Shown here one piece after another: positions 36,548 to 45,878 of a DNA stretch of 64,000 bases. Numbering within the stretch: the stretch's first letter is position 1; the number at the start of each line of letters is the position of its first letter. The translations under genes were made by a program, and so were the position numbers. Source of the DNA: Pedobacter quisquiliarum (lineage in GTDB: Bacteria; Bacteroidota; Bacteroidia; Sphingobacteriales; Sphingobacteriaceae); contig NZ_BMIL01000008.1 in assembly GCF_014642175.1 (NCBI RefSeq), positions 1 to 64,000 on the forward strand, read 5' to 3'. The notes below the pieces were generated by a model. It did no database searches and was not told the DNA's origin. It worked only from the letters and a program-made list of their open reading frames with translations.

Positions 36548-37195
36548 ATGTTATCTATATATTCTATTTCTGCTGTAATTCTGGCCTATTTGTTTGGCTC
36601 TATACCCACGGCGGTATGGCTCGGCGGCGCCTTCTATGGTATCGATGTCCGGGAATACGGTAGCGGAAATGCAGGTGCTACAAACGTTTTTCGTGTACTT
36701 GGTAAAAAAGCCGGACTGGCGGTGATGATCATCGATATTGCCAAAGGTTATACCGCAACAAAACTCGCTTACTTCATTGGTCTTTCGGTTACGGGGCCGC
36801 ATAACTCTTCGCAGTTTATCAATTATGAACTTGCACTTGGCATTACGGCCGTGATGGGCCATTTGTTCCCGATCTTTGCTGGCTTCAGGGGGGGTAAAGG
36901 GGTGGCAACACTTTTTGGAATGATTTTGGCAGTTAACTTCCCGGCAGCTATGCTTTGCGTTCTGGTCTTTACCGTTGTTCTATTGCTTACGAAATACGTT
37001 TCCCTTGGATCTATCTGTGCCGGATTTACTTTCCCGCTCAGCATTGTATTCGTATTTCATTCATCCATAAAGTCTGAAGTACTATATGGAATGTGCGTCT
37101 GCATACTGATCCTGATCACACATCAGAAGAATCTGGAACGACTGCTTAAAGGCAAAGAATCCAAAGTGTATTTGTTTAAAAGCAAAAACAACTAA
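36548..37195 (+). CDS. plsY: Glycerol-3-phosphate acyltransferase PlsY
   Basis: 215 aa inner-membrane protein with about five to six helices. It transfers acyl groups from acyl-phosphate to glycerol-3-phosphate, the first step of phospholipid synthesis. The three PlsY motifs are present: YLFGSIPTAVW, YGSGNAGATNVFRVLGKK (glycine-rich phosphate loop) and GHLFPIFAGFRGGKGVAT. The gene starts 2 nt after the nadC stop and is followed by the M48 peptidase gene after 11 nt, so the three are one transcript. Confidence 0.95.
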   Translation: MLSIYSISAVILAYLFGSIPTAVWLGGAFYGIDVREYGSGNAGATNVFRVLGKKAGLAVMIIDIAKGYTATKLAYFIGLSVTGPHNSSQFINYELALGITAVMGHLFPIFAGFRGGKGVATLFGMILAVNFPAAMLCVLVFTVVLLLTKYVSLGSICAGFTFPLSIVFVFHSSIKSEVLYGMCVCILILITHQKNLERLLKGKESKVYLFKSKNN

Positions 37196-37206
37196 ATCAA
37201 ACATTA

Positions 37207-38034
37207 ATGAAAAAAATGAAACTATCAGGCCTTGCTCTTGCAGTGCTGCTGTTCGCCAATGCGTGTTCTACAGTGCCGTTAACCGGCAGAAATCGCTTGA
37301 GTTTTGTGAGTGAAACCGAGATGCAGTCTGCAGCAGCTCAAAGTTATAATGCACTGCTTAAGGATTCTAAAACAACGGTGTTGAATAATGCAGACGCAAC
37401 AAGGGTGAAACGCATTGGGCAACAAATTGCTACTGCGGTAACCAAATACATGAATGCGAATGGCTATTCGGAGCAAATCAAAGGCTTCAACTGGGAATTT
37501 AATCTGATCAAAAGCGACGAGGTGAATGCCTGGTGTATGCCTGGTGGTAAAGTTGCCGTTTATACGGGCATTCTTCCGGTGACGAGAGATGATGCAGGCT
37601 TGGCAACCGTAATGGGCCATGAGATTGCGCATGCGATTGCACAACACTCTTCTGAACGCGCATCAAAAGCCGCAGTGGCTGAAGGTGTAGGTAGCCTTAT
37701 TGGTGCGGCGACAGGAAATCAATCTGCAACTACACAAGCGGTGATCAACCAGGTATATGGTATCGGTGCACAGGCAGGTGTTTTGTTGCCAAACTCGAGA
37801 AAACAGGAACTTGAAGCTGATCACCTTGGATTGATCTTCATGTCGATGGCCGGATATGATCCAGCAACTGCTGTTTCCTTCTGGCAGCGTATGGCTTCTG
37901 CAAGCAATGGTTCTAAGCCACCTGAGTGGATGAGTACCCACCCTGCAGATGGTACCAGGATCGCGCAAATCCAAAAAGATTTGCCTGAAGCAAAAAAATA
38001 CTTTAAGTCAACAACCGGTAAACCGGTAAAATAA
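37207..38034 (+). CDS. M48 family zinc metallopeptidase, lipoprotein
   Basis: 275 aa. Lipoprotein signal with lipobox ANAC (Cys20). The M48 active site is HEIAHAIAQH (HExxH at 138-142), and the third zinc ligand is in QELEADHLG. The segment AWCMPGGKVAVYTG before the HExxH helix is typical of the LoiP/BepA/Oma1-like group, which handles misfolded outer-membrane proteins (family knowledge; the role here is inferred). Third gene of the nadC-plsY unit. Ends 18 nt from the convergent pabB stop. Confidence 0.9.
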   Translation: MKKMKLSGLALAVLLFANACSTVPLTGRNRLSFVSETEMQSAAAQSYNALLKDSKTTVLNNADATRVKRIGQQIATAVTKYMNANGYSEQIKGFNWEFNLIKSDEVNAWCMPGGKVAVYTGILPVTRDDAGLATVMGHEIAHAIAQHSSERASKAAVAEGVGSLIGAATGNQSATTQAVINQVYGIGAQAGVLLPNSRKQELEADHLGLIFMSMAGYDPATAVSFWQRMASASNGSKPPEWMSTHPADGTRIAQIQKDLPEAKKYFKSTTGKPVK

Positions 38035-38038
38035 TAAA

Positions 38039-38072
38039 CGATAAAGGGACCGCTACTGTGGTCCCTTTATCG
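38039..38072. terminator. Bidirectional hairpin terminator overlapping the pabB 3' end
   Basis: A perfect 13-bp stem (CGATAAAGGGACC/GGTCCCTTTATCG, 38039-38051 with 38060-38072) with an 8-nt loop. The right arm also encodes the last codons of pabB. U-richness after the stem is modest. Confidence 0.65.
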
Positions 38073-39312
38073 TTTCTATGATTGCTGATGCCTTGAGCAT
38101 GCATTCTTCATATTCTTTCTCTGGAACGCAGGCCGCGGTAATCGCACTGCCCACCTGGAAGGATAAGTAAGCTTTATCGGATGCGTAGAGCATACTTCTA
38201 ATCACCACATTGAAGTCGAAATCCCCTTCCGGACTGATATAGCCCATGGCGCCAGAATAGGCACCTCTGGTACTTTCCTCATATTCTTCGATCAGTTCCA
38301 TGGCGCTGACCTTTGGTGCGCCAGTCATAGATCCCATGGGGAAGGTGTTCTTTATGGCATCTATAAAATGTACATCCGGGTGAAGTTTGCAGGATATTGT
38401 GGAGATCATCTGATGCACCTGCGCAAAGCTGTAAATACCGAACTGTTCTTCTACCTTCACTGATGCCGGAGTGGCGCTTCTGGTCAGGTCATTTCGTACC
38501 AGATCTACAATCATCACATTTTCTGTTTGTTCCTTCAGGTCTGCTGCAAGCTGCGCTTTGATCACTACGTCTGTTGCAGCATCCTTGCCCCGCTTTGCCG
38601 TGCCTTTAATGGGCTGAGAGATCAGTTGTTGGCCTTTCTTCCGCAGGAAGCGCTCCGGACTGGCGCAGAGTAGATACTTGTCTTTCAGTTTAAGGTAAGC
38701 AGCGAATGGGGTTGGAGAGTTGAAGTTTAAACGTGCATAAGTTTCTGCCGGATTGATCCAGGCCTGCCTTGCAAAGAACTCCTGGCAGAACGTGATTTCA
38801 TAAACATCACCCCGGCTGATGTGCTGCTTCAGCTCCTGGATTTTATGGATATAGATTTCTCTGTCCATCATCGCCTGAATATTTACTTCCGGTGACGCGC
38901 TTTGCTCATTGTTTTGAAGATTCTGCGTGTTGATTTCTTCCAGGAGATTGGCTGGACCGACTTCCACGCGAAGTACACCATTTTCTGAAACGATGAGGTA
39001 TTCTGGTTGGAAAAAGCAGAGCTGCGGAAACCCGAGCTGATCGGGATTGCCGGATTGCAGGGCTTCTATTCCATTTTTCAGGTCATAGCCGAGGATACCG
39101 AACAGCCAGCCTGGATGAGCTGCGTAAAAACTTTTAAGATTTTCGAAGGCACCTTCACTGTCGCTGTATAGCATATGCGTTGCACCTGCGGCGATAAGCA
39201 GGTCGTACTTGCCGTAAGGGTCGGGGTAGCTGTTGGAGTCCAGCACACAACAGTACTCGAACTGATCTGCCCAGTGTAGTGCTTTGTGCTTGAAGTCTGC
39301 TGTTAATCGCAT
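38053..39312 (-). CDS. pabB: Aminodeoxychorismate synthase component I
   Basis: 419 aa from ATG 39312 (a TTG six codons upstream is not needed). It belongs to the chorismate-binding family: ERFLRKKGQQLISQPIKGTAKRG is followed by ENVMIVDLVRNDLTR, GSMTGAPKVSAMELIEEYE and RGAYSGAMGYIS. The Lys in PIKGT is the residue that marks PabB, where TrpE has Ala, so p-aminobenzoate/folate synthesis is more likely than anthranilate. The class IV aminotransferase at 55708 could be its PabC partner. No amidotransferase (PabA) gene is nearby. It is separated from the upstream purA by a terminator. Confidence 0.88.
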   Translation of the reverse strand: MRLTADFKHKALHWADQFEYCCVLDSNSYPDPYGKYDLLIAAGATHMLYSDSEGAFENLKSFYAAHPGWLFGILGYDLKNGIEALQSGNPDQLGFPQLCFFQPEYLIVSENGVLRVEVGPANLLEEINTQNLQNNEQSASPEVNIQAMMDREIYIHKIQELKQHISRGDVYEITFCQEFFARQAWINPAETYARLNFNSPTPFAAYLKLKDKYLLCASPERFLRKKGQQLISQPIKGTAKRGKDAATDVVIKAQLAADLKEQTENVMIVDLVRNDLTRSATPASVKVEEQFGIYSFAQVHQMISTISCKLHPDVHFIDAIKNTFPMGSMTGAPKVSAMELIEEYEESTRGAYSGAMGYISPEGDFDFNVVIRSMLYASDKAYLSFQVGSAITAACVPEKEYEECMLKASAIIETIKGPQ

Positions 39313-39328
39313 AAATTCCGGATTAAAC

Positions 39329-39357
39329 AAAAAAAGGGTGGTCTGAAACCACCCTTT
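39329..39357 (-). terminator. Rho-independent terminator after purA
   Basis: A 10-bp stem (AAAGGGTGGT/ACCACCCTTT, 39333-39342 with 39348-39357) with a 5-nt loop, followed on the minus strand by seven T. It is 22 nt past the purA stop. Confidence 0.92.
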
Positions 39358-39378
39358 AAATATTTGAATTGCTAGATA

Positions 39379-40662
<1,284 letters not shown>

Positions 40663-40684
40663 TTAATGAGATTATATTTATAAA

Positions 40685-41173
40685 TTAATTTGCATGTTGG
40701 ATTTCGGTATTAACAACTGGAAGCGTTTTAGCTTTGCAGTCGAAGCATATACCGTAAAGGTTCAAAGAGTGATGTTTGATATCAAACTTTAGCAGATCAC
40801 CCACCATACTTTGGATCTGGTGGATTCTCGGATCACAGAACTCAACCACTTTTCCGCAGTCAATGCAGATGATGTGGTCATGTTGGTGATAGCCGTAAGA
40901 TTTTTCGAATTGAGCCATGTTCTTGCCAAACTGGTGTTTAGTCACCAGGTCGCAGGATACCAGTAATTCAAGGGTATTATAGACTGTCGCACGACTAACC
41001 CGGTATTTCTGGTTCTTCATGTGGATATACAGTGTTTCTACATCGAAATGATCATCTCTTGAATAGATTTCTTCAAGTATAGCGAAGCGTTCAGGGGTTT
41101 TTCTCAAACTCTTATTCTCTAGGTAAGCTTCGAAAATCTTTCTTACCAGCTCGCTGTTGTGGTTTGTTGACAT
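40685..41173 (-). CDS. Fur/PerR family metal-dependent transcriptional regulator
   Basis: 162 aa. A winged-helix DNA-binding half (LRKTPERFAILEEIYSRDDHFDVETLYIHM, VSRATVYNTLELLVSCDLV) is followed by the dimer half with HQHDHIICIDCGKVVEFCD (metal-binding His/Asp cluster and first CxxC) and a second CxxC in GICFDCKAK. The two CxxC pairs form the structural zinc site of Fur/PerR/Zur proteins. Whether it senses iron or peroxide cannot be told from sequence. It has its own -7 element and a Shine-Dalgarno-like AAAGGAG. The thiol-peroxidase operon 2.4 kb away is a possible target (inference). Confidence 0.9.
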   Translation of the reverse strand: MSTNHNSELVRKIFEAYLENKSLRKTPERFAILEEIYSRDDHFDVETLYIHMKNQKYRVSRATVYNTLELLVSCDLVTKHQFGKNMAQFEKSYGYHQHDHIICIDCGKVVEFCDPRIHQIQSMVGDLLKFDIKHHSLNLYGICFDCKAKTLPVVNTEIQHAN

Positions 41174-41182
41174 ACTTATTTA

Positions 41183-41198
41183 ACTCCTTTCAAAGGTA
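41183..41198 (-). promoter_or_regulatory. fur-family gene -7 element and Shine-Dalgarno-like site
   Basis: The minus strand reads TACCTTTG (complement of 41191-41198, a perfect TAnnTTTG match), immediately followed by AAAGGAG, 10 nt before the ATG. A strong Shine-Dalgarno is unusual in this phylum. Confidence 0.6.
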
Positions 41199-41233
41199 CC
41201 ACTTTTTAGATAAAGTTTAGATTTATTGATACT

Positions 41234-43471
41234 TTAAGCGTCAAATCTGGTCACACCAGTAACACCTTTCACCTCCAGCAGATTTTGGATGAGCTGGTCC
41301 AGATGGTCTTTATCATTCACATAAATCATGATCGAGCCATCAAAAATCCCGTTATCTGTATCTACTGTGATCGACCGCATATTCACTTTGAAGTCGTTTG
41401 ATATGACCTTTGTAATGTTATTGATCAGCCCCATGTCGTCGATGCCGATGATGTGCAATCCGGTAAGGAAGGTGAGTTCTTTCTGCTTGTTCCATTTCGC
41501 TTTCACGATACGGTAGCCGTAGTTGGCCATCAGTTGTGCCGCATTCGGACAAGTGGTCCGGTGGATCTTAATGCCATCATTGATGGTTACGAAGCCAAAC
41601 ACGTCATCTCCAGGGATTGGATTACAGCAAGGCGCAAGAGTATAGTCAATGCGCTGCATGTCTTCACCAATCAACAGAATGTCGGACTCAGGGCCTTTAA
41701 CCTTATTGAGCAAAGCTTCAATTTGCTGATTGTCGTTACGTTCTGCGCCACGGTTCTCAATTTCCTTTTCGCTGGCAACGTAGTCTTTCAGATCCTTCAG
41801 CTCAATTTTACCTTGTGCTACGGCAATGAACAACTCCTGGGTAGAAGGCAGTTTAAAGAAGTAGCTTAGTTTGTTGAGGTTATCGGTGTTGTAAGTGATT
41901 TTAAGTGACTTAAGCTTACGCTCCAGGGTTTCCTTACCTTCTTCTGCAATCTTGCGTTTCTCTTCTTTGAGGGAGCTTTTGATCTTTGATTTCGCTTTCG
42001 CGGTAACCACGATATTCAGCCAGTCTTCTTTCGGGATCTGCTTGCTGGAGGTAATGATTTCCACCTGATCGCCATTCTGCAACTTGTAGGATAGCGGCAC
42101 CAGCTTGTGGTTTACCTTTGCGCCGATACATCTGGCACCCACATCGGTGTGGATCTCAAATGCAAAGTCGAGTGCGGTAGCGCCTTGCGGCAGTTGTATT
42201 AAGGCACCCTTTGGAGTGAAAATGAAAATCTCATCAGAGAAGAGGTTCATCTTGAAATCGTCAAGGAAATCCAGCGCATTTGCTTCCGGATTGCTCAACA
42301 TCTCCCGCACTTTCATGATCCACTGGTCGAGACCATTGTCTGAGCTCGATTCTTTATACTTCCAGTGTGCAGCAAAACCTTTCTCGGCGATTTCGTTCAT
42401 GCGCTCGGTACGGATCTGCACTTCTACCCATTGCCCTTTAGGACCCATTACGGTCGTGTGTAATGACTCATAGCCGTTCCCTTTTGGGGAAGACACCCAA
42501 TCCCGCAGACGGTCTGGATTTGGACGATAAAGGTCTGTTACAATAGAGTATGCTTTCCAACATTCTGCCTTTTCCTGTTCCGGAGCACTTTCCAGGATGA
42601 TGCGAACCGCAAAGAGATCATATACCTCTTCGAAAGGTATGTTCTTCTTTTTCATCTTGTTCCAGATGGAATGGATGGATTTTGGTCGGCCGTAGATGTT
42701 TGCTTTAAGGCCTTGCTCCGTTAAGATTTCATGGATCGGCTCCACGAAGTTCTTGATGAAGAGGTTACGTTCAGCTTTCTTTTCATTCAGCTGGGTTGCA
42801 ATGTATTTATAGGTATCTGGCTCCAGGTACTTCATGGAGAGGTCTTCAAGCTCAGATTTGATGGCGTAAAGTCCTAAACGGTGTGCAAGGGGTGCGTAGA
42901 GGTAGATGGTTTCCGAGGCGATTTTGAGCTGCTTTTGCCTTGGCATAAAATCCATGGTGCGCATGTTGTGCAGCCTGTCGGCAAGTTTGATCAGGATCAC
43001 TCTCACATCATCCGCCAGTGTTAGCAGCATTTTACGGAAGTTTTCCGCCTGCAATGAACTGTTGTAGTCGAAAACGCCAGAGATTTTGGTCAGGCCATCT
43101 ATGATCTTTGCCGTCTTTTTACCGAACTCCCTTTCGATATCTTCGAGGGTCATGTCGGTATCTTCGACCACATCGTGCAACAGCGCACAAACAATAGACG
43201 TTGTACCCAGGCCGATCTCTTCCGCAGCAATCTGCGCAACAGCGATCGGGTGGTAGATGTATGGTTCTCCGGACTTCCGGCGCATGTCTTTATGGCTTTC
43301 AAGGGCCATGTCAAACGCTTTGCGGATCTCCTTCTTGTCACCCCTTTGCATGGTTGGTTTACACGCACGCAGCAGGGCACGATATCTTTTCAAAATTTCC
43401 TGCTTCTCAGCTTCTAAATCAATCACCAACGTGTTCTTCATTTGTATTATTTTCGTAGTATCGGATTTCAT
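41234..43471 (-). CDS. rel: Bifunctional (p)ppGpp synthetase/hydrolase (Rel/SpoT)
   Basis: 745 aa. Long RSH architecture in order: HD hydrolase domain (YHPIAVAQIAAEE, ALLHDVVEDTD; about 50-200), synthetase domain (GRPKSIHSIWNKMKKK, YDLFAVRIIL, SSPKGNGYESLHTTV; about 250-390), TGS (FTPKGALIQLPQGATALDFA; about 415-480), a Cys-containing CCNPIPGDDVFGF conserved region, and a C-terminal ACT domain (about 665-745). The intact HDxxED pattern supports hydrolase activity, so this is a bifunctional Rel, setting the stringent response. ATG 43471 and an in-frame ATG at 43441 (MKNTLVID) are both possible starts. Confidence 0.96.
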   Translation of the reverse strand: MKSDTTKIIQMKNTLVIDLEAEKQEILKRYRALLRACKPTMQRGDKKEIRKAFDMALESHKDMRRKSGEPYIYHPIAVAQIAAEEIGLGTTSIVCALLHDVVEDTDMTLEDIEREFGKKTAKIIDGLTKISGVFDYNSSLQAENFRKMLLTLADDVRVILIKLADRLHNMRTMDFMPRQKQLKIASETIYLYAPLAHRLGLYAIKSELEDLSMKYLEPDTYKYIATQLNEKKAERNLFIKNFVEPIHEILTEQGLKANIYGRPKSIHSIWNKMKKKNIPFEEVYDLFAVRIILESAPEQEKAECWKAYSIVTDLYRPNPDRLRDWVSSPKGNGYESLHTTVMGPKGQWVEVQIRTERMNEIAEKGFAAHWKYKESSSDNGLDQWIMKVREMLSNPEANALDFLDDFKMNLFSDEIFIFTPKGALIQLPQGATALDFAFEIHTDVGARCIGAKVNHKLVPLSYKLQNGDQVEIITSSKQIPKEDWLNIVVTAKAKSKIKSSLKEEKRKIAEEGKETLERKLKSLKITYNTDNLNKLSYFFKLPSTQELFIAVAQGKIELKDLKDYVASEKEIENRGAERNDNQQIEALLNKVKGPESDILLIGEDMQRIDYTLAPCCNPIPGDDVFGFVTINDGIKIHRTTCPNAAQLMANYGYRIVKAKWNKQKELTFLTGLHIIGIDDMGLINNITKVISNDFKVNMRSITVDTDNGIFDGSIMIYVNDKDHLDQLIQNLLEVKGVTGVTRFDA

Positions 43472-43545
43472 TATGTATTAAACACTTATATTCGATAGAT
43501 GCGTTGCTATCTGACAATCTATTAACAAATTAAAGTGCTGATGCC

Positions 43546-43570
43546 AAACCTAATATATTTTATTAGGTTT
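43546..43570. promoter_or_regulatory. Perfect palindromic operator candidate upstream of the DUF4294-gpx-bshB1 unit
   Basis: AAACCTAATA (43546-43555) and TATTAGGTTT (43561-43570) form a perfect 10-bp inverted repeat with a 5-nt spacer TATTT. Its right arm abuts and shares one base with the -7 element. A dimeric repressor bound here would block RNA polymerase. It does not closely match the classical Fur, PerR or DtxR boxes I know. Confidence 0.6.
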
Positions 43571-43577
43571 AACTTTG
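43570..43577 (+). promoter_or_regulatory. -7 promoter element for the DUF4294 operon
   Basis: TAACTTTG, a perfect TAnnTTTG match, ends 15 nt before ATG 43593. Confidence 0.6.
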
Positions 43578-43592
43578 TGGGATTATAAATTT

Positions 43593-44210
43593 ATGAAATT
43601 TTATAGGTTAATTTTTCTCCTGATTGTCATTATTGCCGGGTGGAACAACGCTTCCGCGCAGGTTACGGATGAGGTTAAGTTCCCACCGAAGGGCAAAAAT
43701 GACACCATAAAAGTGGCCGGAACAAATGTGGGTGGTGAGATGATTCCATGGATACCACTACATGAAGTTGCCATCTATGGCGTCCGGATTTTCAAATCAC
43801 CGGCGGAGCGTGCCGCCTACAACAGGTTACGCTATAACGTAATGAAGGTGATGCCGTATGCCTTGTTTGCGAAACGCCGCTATGAGCAGCTGGAGCGCGA
43901 TATTGCGACGACCACCAACAAACGGGAGCAGAAGAAGCTGATTAAAGCCTGTGATGCGGAGATCAAGCAGATGTTTAACAAGGAGATTAAGGAGCTGACC
44001 ATTACGCAGGGAAAGATTCTGACCAAACTTGTGGACCGCGAGCTTGGGCGTACTACATTTGACATCGTTAAACAAACAAAAGGCGGTTTGACCGCATTTG
44101 TATATCAATCGGTCGCACGTGTTGTGGGCCACAATTTAAAAAGCACATACGACCCTCAGGAGGATAAAGACATTGAAGCGATCATTGCATCCTCGGGTTT
44201 TTACAGATAA
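43593..44210 (+). CDS. DUF4294 family protein
   Basis: 205 aa from ATG 43593; a TTG at 43575 lies inside the -7 element and was rejected. Signal peptide MKFYRLIFLLIVIIAGWNNASA, cleaved before Q. The mature domain opens VAIYGVRIFKSPAERAAYNRLRYNVMKVMPYA and continues with a long helical region (LERDIATTTNKREQKKLIKA, MFNKEIKELTITQGKIL, LVDRELGRTTFDIVKQTKGG). This is the Bacteroidota-specific DUF4294; function unknown, probably periplasmic. The gene is first in a unit with a thiol peroxidase (5 nt gap) and bshB1 (20 nt gap). Confidence 0.85.
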   Translation: MKFYRLIFLLIVIIAGWNNASAQVTDEVKFPPKGKNDTIKVAGTNVGGEMIPWIPLHEVAIYGVRIFKSPAERAAYNRLRYNVMKVMPYALFAKRRYEQLERDIATTTNKREQKKLIKACDAEIKQMFNKEIKELTITQGKILTKLVDRELGRTTFDIVKQTKGGLTAFVYQSVARVVGHNLKSTYDPQEDKDIEAIIASSGFYR

Positions 44211-44215
44211 TAAGC

Positions 44216-44713
44216 ATGACAGAAAAGCCTCAAAGTATTCACCAGTTCAAGGTTAACCTGCTAAATGGCACCAATGTAAATTTAGATCAGTATAAAGGCA
44301 AGGTGTTGTTAATTGTGAACATCGCTTCCGCTTGTGGCTTTGTCGCACAGCTACAGGAACTGCAGGAACTGCGGGAATCTTACAAGGATCGAAACTTTGA
44401 AGTGCTGGCCTTTCCTTCGAATGATTTCGGCCGCCAGGAACCCCTGGATGGCGAAGAAATCAGCCAGTTTTGCCAGGTGAATTATGGTGTTACTTTTCCG
44501 GTATTTGAAAAGACCATGGTTCGTGGTGAACAGGCGCATCCATTGTTCAAGTTTCTGGCTGACAAAAAGCTGAATGGCGTATTAAGCTCCACACCACGCT
44601 GGAACTTCCATAAGTATTTGATCAATCAAAACGGTGAGGTGGTCGATTACTTTTATCCTTTTACCAAGCCCCTTACCTCTAAAGTTAAAAAGCAAATCCT
44701 GCGGTTAGTATAA
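44216..44713 (+). CDS. Glutathione peroxidase family thiol peroxidase
   Basis: 165 aa, thioredoxin fold, cytoplasmic. The peroxidatic Cys is in NIASACGF and the Trp-Asn pair in PRWNFHKYL. The family's FPCNQFGxQEP loop reads FPSNDFGRQEP here: the Cys is Ser and the catalytic-tetrad Gln is Asp. A second Cys in SQFCQVNYGVTFP sits where the resolving Cys of thioredoxin-dependent GPx enzymes lies, so thioredoxin is the more likely reductant than glutathione. It reduces H2O2 or organic hydroperoxides. Middle gene of the DUF4294-gpx-bshB1 unit. Confidence 0.88.
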   Translation: MTEKPQSIHQFKVNLLNGTNVNLDQYKGKVLLIVNIASACGFVAQLQELQELRESYKDRNFEVLAFPSNDFGRQEPLDGEEISQFCQVNYGVTFPVFEKTMVRGEQAHPLFKFLADKKLNGVLSSTPRWNFHKYLINQNGEVVDYFYPFTKPLTSKVKKQILRLV

Positions 44714-44733
44714 GCAGGTGCAAGACTAAATTC

Positions 44734-45450
44734 ATGAAATTAGATATACTCGTATTTGCTGTACATCCCGACGACGCAGAGTTAGGTTGTTCAGGAACCA
44801 TATTAAAACATATTGCTGCCGGCAAGAAAGTAGGTATTGTTGACCTTACGCGTGGCGAACTAGGTACCCGTGGTACTGCGGAAACCCGTGATGTTGAAGC
44901 AAAAGATTCCGCAAGCATCCTTGGCCTGCATGTCCGGGAGAACCTTGGTATCCGGGATGGCTTTTTCCAGAATGATGAAGCGCATCAATTGAAGGTGGTT
45001 CAGATGATTCGGAAGTATCAACCGGAGATTATACTCAGCAATGCCCTTAGGGATCGTCATCCTGATCACGGCCGCGCCAGTGATCTGGTCCATGATTCCA
45101 TCTTCCTTTCTGGCCTGCTTAAAATTAAAACGACTTTAGACGGCCTGGAGCAGGAACCCTGGAGACCACGGTTAAACCTGAATTACATTCAGGACATGTA
45201 CATTGAGCCAGACATCATTGTAGACATCACCCCTTTTATCGACGGAAAGATTGCTTCTATCAAGGCGTTTAAGACGCAGTTTTACAACCCGGATCATCAT
45301 GAAGCGGAGACTTATATCTCGTCACCTGAGTTTTTCGAGTCTGTACTTGCACGAGCAAGGGAGTTCGGAAAATCTATTGGAGCAACTTTCGGGGAAGGAT
45401 TCACGTCCAGAAAGCTGCTTGGTGTAGATAACCTGTTTGATTTGAAGTAG
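44734..45450 (+). CDS. bshB1: Bacillithiol biosynthesis deacetylase BshB1
   Basis: 238 aa, LmbE/PIG-L zinc deacetylase fold. Zinc-binding motifs: AVHPDDAELGCSGT and the HPDH in DRHPDHGRASDLV. It also has LTRGELGTRGT and the family's C-terminal ATFGEGFTSRK. It removes the acetyl group from N-acetylglucosaminyl malate in bacillithiol synthesis (family knowledge). Bacillithiol is a low-molecular-weight thiol used by several Bacteroidota, which fits with the thiol peroxidase gene 20 nt upstream. It ends 1 nt from the convergent small membrane protein gene. Confidence 0.9.
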   Translation: MKLDILVFAVHPDDAELGCSGTILKHIAAGKKVGIVDLTRGELGTRGTAETRDVEAKDSASILGLHVRENLGIRDGFFQNDEAHQLKVVQMIRKYQPEIILSNALRDRHPDHGRASDLVHDSIFLSGLLKIKTTLDGLEQEPWRPRLNLNYIQDMYIEPDIIVDITPFIDGKIASIKAFKTQFYNPDHHEAETYISSPEFFESVLARAREFGKSIGATFGEGFTSRKLLGVDNLFDLK

Positions 45451-45451
45451 G

Positions 45452-45862
45452 TCAGGGCTGCAGGTTCGGGTTCCTTGTTAAGCTTACGTTTCCCATGGCA
45501 CTTTTTTCATAAAGCATCACCCAGGATTCGTTGAATTCTGGCAGGAAGTTATGTTTACCTCCGGTGACTGTTGTGGGCACCTTCGTGCCTTCCATGAAAA
45601 AGTACACCTTCGTGTTTCCGCCTTTGTGGTGGGGCTTGAAGTTGCCATAGGTCACCATGTCTGTAGACAGCGTGTCTTTCATGGTTACGGCAAACACGTA
45701 TTGAATAGGGCCGGTATTGTTATCATTTCGGTACCGGGCCACCTCTTTGAAGCCGCTTTTCAGGTCTTCAACGCCCGGTTGAGTAAAGGTGCCCTTGATC
45801 ATCCAGCCGACCAATGCCAAGACCAGGAAACCAATTATGATGTTCATTTTTTTGTTCTTCAT
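45452..45862 (-). CDS. Small membrane-anchored protein of unknown function
   Basis: 136 aa from ATG 45862 (an upstream in-frame start would overlap the aminotransferase gene). One N-terminal membrane helix (IIIGFLVLALVGWMIKGTF) is followed by a beta-rich soluble domain (IQYVFAVTMKDTLSTDMVTYGNFKPH, TKVYFFMEGTKVP, SWVMLYEKSAMG). I recognise no family. It starts 16 nt after the lysine aminotransferase stop and is likely cotranscribed with it. Confidence 0.72.
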   Translation of the reverse strand: MKNKKMNIIIGFLVLALVGWMIKGTFTQPGVEDLKSGFKEVARYRNDNNTGPIQYVFAVTMKDTLSTDMVTYGNFKPHHKGGNTKVYFFMEGTKVPTTVTGGKHNFLPEFNESWVMLYEKSAMGNVSLTRNPNLQP

Positions 45863-45878
45863 GTGTGTTCTTTTAGGA

